Of a DNA stretch of 16,360 bases, positions 13,547 through 16,360 are shown piece by piece. The position numbers were made by a program, and so were the translations under genes. The stretch's first letter is position 1, and each line of letters begins with the position of its first letter. The stretch covers positions 1 through 16,360 of the forward strand of contig CAYRFV010000112.1 of the NCBI GenBank assembly GCA_964423545.1. Direction: 5' to 3'. The stretch is from JALOOE01 sp964423545. Lineage in GTDB: Bacteria; Chloroflexota; Anaerolineae; CG2-30-64-16. Below the pieces are notes generated by a model, which did no database searches, was not told where the DNA came from, and was given only the letters and a program-made list of their open reading frames with translations.

Positions 13547-13946
13547 GTCGGCAGAGTCCTCTCATCACGAGCCGTTCTCAGCCTCGCGCCGGAGATGGCT
13601 TCGAACCGTGCTCGTCCACGATCCGATCGACCCACAGAAACGGGCGCATCCAACACCCTCCGGCCGGTGCGCCAGCCTCTTCAGGATAGCGGCCCCCGTT
13701 TAACGGCGGTTTATCGAAGCATTAACGAAAAATCAACTTATGGTTAAGGATCAATAACCTTTGATTGTCTCAAGAAGCGCTGATGCTCTCTTGATCTCGT
13801 CTTGACCGGACCTTCGACGGGATTTGAGACAGCCATGATATATCTTGCTGGGCATGCCAGTGCTGAGCATGCCAGTGCTGGCATGCCAGTTGATGAAGCG
13901 TGCAGTCAGGTGCGTTGAAAGCAACGCGAACGAGGAGACTCAAGGG
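13547..13946. other. Intergenic region between divergent phoU and surE
   Basis: This 400-bp non-coding stretch holds the phoU-side Pho box (13698-13747), an AT-richer segment in otherwise GC-rich DNA. On the surE side are three near-tandem copies of GCATGCCAGT(GCT) at 13852, 13867 and 13881, whose GCATGC cores are palindromic. TTGACC (13802-13807) and TGATATAT (13836-13843) are promoter-like but wrongly spaced to be one promoter. GTCTCAA (13767-13773) and TTGAGAC (13824-13830) form a distant inverted repeat. The phoU leader (13547-13697) shows no clear RNA structure to me. Confidence 0.6.
13698..13747 (-). promoter_or_regulatory. Pho box upstream of phoU
   Basis: On the - strand five hexamers lie in exact 11-bp register: TTAACC (13747-13742), TTGATT (13736-13731), TTAATG (13725-13720), ATAAAC (13714-13709) and TTAAAC (13703-13698). 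The layout matches the element before pstS, and a possible -10 (TATCCT, 13690-13685) also follows 7 bp after the last unit, as there. It may also act on the divergent surE gene. The call is inferred from periodicity and gene context. Confidence 0.7.
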
Positions 13947-14741
13947 ATGAACTTTCTGCTGACAAACGATGACGGCATCGACGCGCCGGGCCTGTGGGCC
14001 GCGGCCCGCAGCCTGGCCGAGCTGGGTCAGGTGTTGGTCGTCGCACCCAGCTCCAACTACAGCGGATACGGAGCGGCGCTGCCTCCGGCGCAAGAGATCT
14101 TCTGTGCGCCCTATCCGGCCTCCGGCGTCACCGTTCCGGGTCTGATGGCGTTCTCGCTGGCGGCGCCGCCAGCCGTGTGCGCTCAGGTCGGGCTGAGCGC
14201 TGCGCTGAGCAAATTGCCGATCGACCTGGTCGTGAGCGGAATCAACCACGGCGCCAACCTCGGCCGCGATGTGCTCTACTCCGGCACGGTGGGGGCGGCG
14301 CTCACTGCACACCTCCTCGGCAAGCCGTCCATCGCTATCTCGCTGGACACGAAAGCGGCAGGGATCGACCACTGGAACACCGCAGCCTGGTGTCTGCAAG
14401 AGATCATCAAGGGCCATACCGGCGTCTCAACCGGCGAACCGATGCTGCTCAATGCGAACATCCCCAATCGCCCGATCGGCCAGCTCGCAGGCATCCAGGT
14501 CACCCACCTCAGCACCACATCGTGCCTCAACAAGTACGCTATCTCGATGTCGCATGAGCACACGGTGCGGGTCCAGCAGCGAGCTGCGCTGGCGGAGTTG
14601 GTCGAGCCGGGCAGCGACGCCTGGGCGGTGGCGAACGGGTCCGTCTCGCTGACCCCTCTTCGGCTCTTCCCGGACATCATGTATGTCCCATCAGTCCAGG
14701 GGTGTCTCGACCAGCTACAGGTGACCGCCGCATTTCAGTAG
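13947..14741 (+). CDS. surE: 5'/3'-nucleotidase SurE
   Basis: SurE is a divalent-metal nucleoside-monophosphate phosphatase, often tied to stationary-phase survival and nucleotide salvage. The protein has 264 residues, normal length. LLTNDDGIDAPG at the N-terminus supplies the metal ligands Asp8 and Asp9. Ser39 in the NYSG loop and Asn100 in VVSGINHGANLGRDVLYSGT complete the site, the latter being the most diagnostic motif. The loop after VVAP reads SSNYSGYGAAL instead of the common RNRSG type, a modest departure. The ATG at 13947 is preceded by GAGGAG (13932-13937), 9 bp away. The frame is open back to 13845 through non-coding repeats. It is divergent from phoU, so a phosphate-scavenging role under Pho control is conceivable but not shown. 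Confidence 0.95.
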   Translation: MNFLLTNDDGIDAPGLWAAARSLAELGQVLVVAPSSNYSGYGAALPPAQEIFCAPYPASGVTVPGLMAFSLAAPPAVCAQVGLSAALSKLPIDLVVSGINHGANLGRDVLYSGTVGAALTAHLLGKPSIAISLDTKAAGIDHWNTAAWCLQEIIKGHTGVSTGEPMLLNANIPNRPIGQLAGIQVTHLSTTSCLNKYAISMSHEHTVRVQQRAALAELVEPGSDAWAVANGSVSLTPLRLFPDIMYVPSVQGCLDQLQVTAAFQ

Positions 14742-14752
14742 ATCCTGCAATC

Positions 14753-14781
14753 TTGACACGAACACCGAAAGTGCGTAGACT
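14753..14781 (+). promoter_or_regulatory. Sigma70-type promoter for the secreted repeat protein
   Basis: A perfect -35 TTGACA (14753-14758) and a -10 TAGACT (14776-14781) are separated by 17 bp, the best-looking promoter in the window. It starts 11 bp after the surE stop and about 65-90 bp before the next ATG, so that gene is probably independently and strongly expressed. Confidence 0.75.
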
Positions 14782-14845
14782 GCTCGCTTGTGTCGCGGGA
14801 CGCAAATGAACAGACTGTGTTTTCGCGCCCGGCACGGAAAACTCA

Positions 14846-16360
14846 ATGCTTGCACCCCATCGCCGGCCTGGTCGCAGTGCAGCAGCCCTCGCAGGCATCG
14901 CGTTCGCCCTGTTGGTCTGGATGCTCGCCCTATCCCCCGCGACGGCCGCACAGGCTGCGAGGAGCGATGGGCCCGACCCGCCGCAACCGCTCAGGGCCCT
15001 GGCGCACAGCGCAACTTCCGGGACTGAGCAGCCGGATAGCCCCGACGCCAACCGCTGCGAGCCTCTGCTCCTGGATCATACGGGCGACGGCAGCGATCCG
15101 ATTCCCTCCCCTTCGCACTCCCCAAGCTGTCCGGAGGGCCAGTACGTCTACGGGGCGTCCTTCACCCTAACAGCCTATCCGGCAGCCGGGGCGCACGTGG
15201 CCTCGTGGCTGGGCACCGAACACGATGAGTGGAAGTCCACCTGGAACAGCGCACACTACTGGGCCCCCTATTGGCTCGTGCGCGTCAACTACTCGGGCGG
15301 CGCCTGCTACACCCTTAATCTCACACACACGGGCTACGGCCTCGATCCCACAGCGTCGCACACCGCCTACAACTGCCCCGAGGGCCAGTATCCGGCCAAT
15401 GAATACGTCGAGCTAACGGGGCGCCCCGCCCCCGGGTCAATCATCAGCTCATGGACCGGCACCTGGGACCCCAGCCCGGTAGGCACTCCCTTCCTGTACA
15501 TGCCGGCCAGTGACTGGACGGTGGTCGCAAACTACACCGGCGCCAACGCCTGCCGCACGCTGATCCTGACCCACTCCGGGAACGGCAGTGATCCTGCTGC
15601 GACCCATGCCCCGCATCCGGGCTGCCTGCCCAACCAATGGATCTACGGGGACTATATCAACCTGAGCGCTGTGCCGGTGGCGGGGGCGACGATCGCTTCG
15701 TGGCAGGGTACGTGGAACGACGCCTCTACGGCTGCAACGAACGGGCTGCAGATGCCCAACGTCGACCATACCGTCGTCGTCAACTACACGGGTGGCGCCT
15801 GTTTCGCCCTCACCCTGGCGCACACGGGCGGTGGCGCCGATCCCACGGCGACGCCGGACCGCTCGAACGGCTGTCCGGCGGGGCACTACTTCTCCGGTGA
15901 ATCGATCTCACTCGCGGCCGCGCCGGATGACGGCTGGCACATTGCTTCATGGGTCGGGACAGATAATGACAGCTCGAACAGGGGAGCCAACCGCCTCACC
16001 ATGCCGCCAGCGCCCCACACGGCGTCGGTCAACTATGAGGTCAATCCCATCTGTTACCCCTTGACGAGGACCCACACAGGGCTGGGCGCAGATCCGGTGG
16101 CCGATCCCATTCACTCTGACTACTGTCCGCTGGACCACTACGCCGCAGGGGCGACCGTGCTCGTGGGCGCCGCGCCGGCCGCGGGCTGGCACGTCACCGC
16201 CTGGGCCGGAACCGACAATGATGCTTCCACCTCCATCAACAACACGCTGACCATGCCGGCCGGGCCGCACAGCACCAGCGTCAGCTATGCGATCACCTGC
16301 TTCACGCTGACCCTGACCCACAGCGGCAGCGGCGCGGACCCGGTCGCGACGCCTGACGGC
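14846..16360 (+). CDS. Secreted cysteine-paired repeat protein (divergent InlB B-repeat-like), 3' end beyond window
   Basis: The frame stays open for 505 codons to the window edge, so the gene is partial. A signal peptide is clear: Arg-rich start, hydrophobic core (residues 12-31) and an Ala-rich cleavage region near ATAAQA (32-37). From Cys71 the protein is a chain of repeats, five complete and a sixth begun. Repeat-opening cysteines are 71, 154, 236, 319, 403 and 485, a period of 82-84. A second cysteine follows 23-24 residues later in each complete repeat (95, 177, 260, 343, 427). Each repeat reads roughly C-x-L-x-L-T-H-T-G-x-G-x-D-P, then CP-x-G-x-Y, then SW-x-GT, then a MP-x-x-x-HT-x-x-VNY ending. 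This resembles the divergent InlB B-repeat (beta-grasp-like) of bacterial surface proteins. ATG 14846 is the first ATG after an in-frame TGA at 14807, with a weak GGAA upstream. The role, perhaps adhesion or surface structure, is inferred. Confidence 0.85.
   Translation, partial: MLAPHRRPGRSAAALAGIAFALLVWMLALSPATAAQAARSDGPDPPQPLRALAHSATSGTEQPDSPDANRCEPLLLDHTGDGSDPIPSPSHSPSCPEGQYVYGASFTLTAYPAAGAHVASWLGTEHDEWKSTWNSAHYWAPYWLVRVNYSGGACYTLNLTHTGYGLDPTASHTAYNCPEGQYPANEYVELTGRPAPGSIISSWTGTWDPSPVGTPFLYMPASDWTVVANYTGANACRTLILTHSGNGSDPAATHAPHPGCLPNQWIYGDYINLSAVPVAGATIASWQGTWNDASTAATNGLQMPNVDHTVVVNYTGGACFALTLAHTGGGADPTATPDRSNGCPAGHYFSGESISLAAAPDDGWHIASWVGTDNDSSNRGANRLTMPPAPHTASVNYEVNPICYPLTRTHTGLGADPVADPIHSDYCPLDHYAAGATVLVGAAPAAGWHVTAWAGTDNDASTSINNTLTMPAGPHSTSVSYAITCFTLTLTHSGSGADPVATPDG

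Noticed and set aside
1..16360. tRNA, rRNA, riboswitch or toxin-antitoxin genes
   Set aside because: I looked in the intergenic gaps on both strands and found no convincing cloverleaf, conserved RNA core or small paired genes.

Overview
The window is high-GC bacterial chromosomal DNA with long coding stretches on both strands. The gene content suggests a filamentous or phototrophic-type Chloroflexota, but this is an inference with no rRNA or other marker to test it. It rests on three things: a PstS whose lipobox is followed by a Pro/Thr/Lys/Ala linker, a PstA with a large extracytoplasmic insert, and a secreted multi-repeat protein.

Left edge (1-1390): the trailer-side end of a CRISPR array, with 12 identical complete 32-bp repeats of the type I-C-like class ending in ATTGAAAC plus the last 5 bp of another. 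It is followed at once by the left part of an IS21-family element whose istA is cut off after its N-terminal DNA-binding region. No cas gene is in the window. The array seems to end where the insertion sequence begins.

Metabolic block (1444-7592): on the + strand lie a class II aldolase-family protein, a di-iron ferritin-like protein of unknown function and a rhodanese-domain lipoprotein. Convergent to these, on the - strand, are an N4-(beta-N-acetylglucosaminyl)-L-asparaginase and, upstream of it in a probable two-gene operon, a uroporphyrinogen-decarboxylase-family protein. A second member of that family is transcribed divergently on the + strand. Both have an HxCG motif and lack the HemE N-terminal signature, so they look like corrinoid/methyltransferase-type members rather than haem enzymes. 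A 17-bp tandem repeat separates this block from the next.

Phosphate block (7764-13747, - strand): read in the direction of transcription the order is phoU, pstS, arsC, pstC, pstA, pstB. Together these encode the high-affinity ABC phosphate importer and its signalling partner PhoU. An arsenate reductase gene sits inside the operon between the binding protein and the permeases. Two arrays of TTAAC-like hexamers with an exact 11-bp period, one before pstS and one before phoU, look like Pho boxes bound by a PhoB/PhoP-type regulator that is not in the window. pstC-pstA and pstA-pstB overlap by 4 bp and are probably translationally coupled.

Right edge (13947-16360, + strand): surE (5'/3'-nucleotidase), transcribed divergently from phoU, then a strong sigma70-type promoter and the first 505 codons of a secreted protein. 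That protein is built of 83-residue repeats, each with two regularly spaced cysteines, and runs off the window. I see no clearly undescribed multi-gene system. The most interesting items are the arsC-in-pst arrangement with its Pho boxes, the cysteine-paired repeat protein, the insertion-truncated CRISPR end and the unclassified ferritin-like protein.
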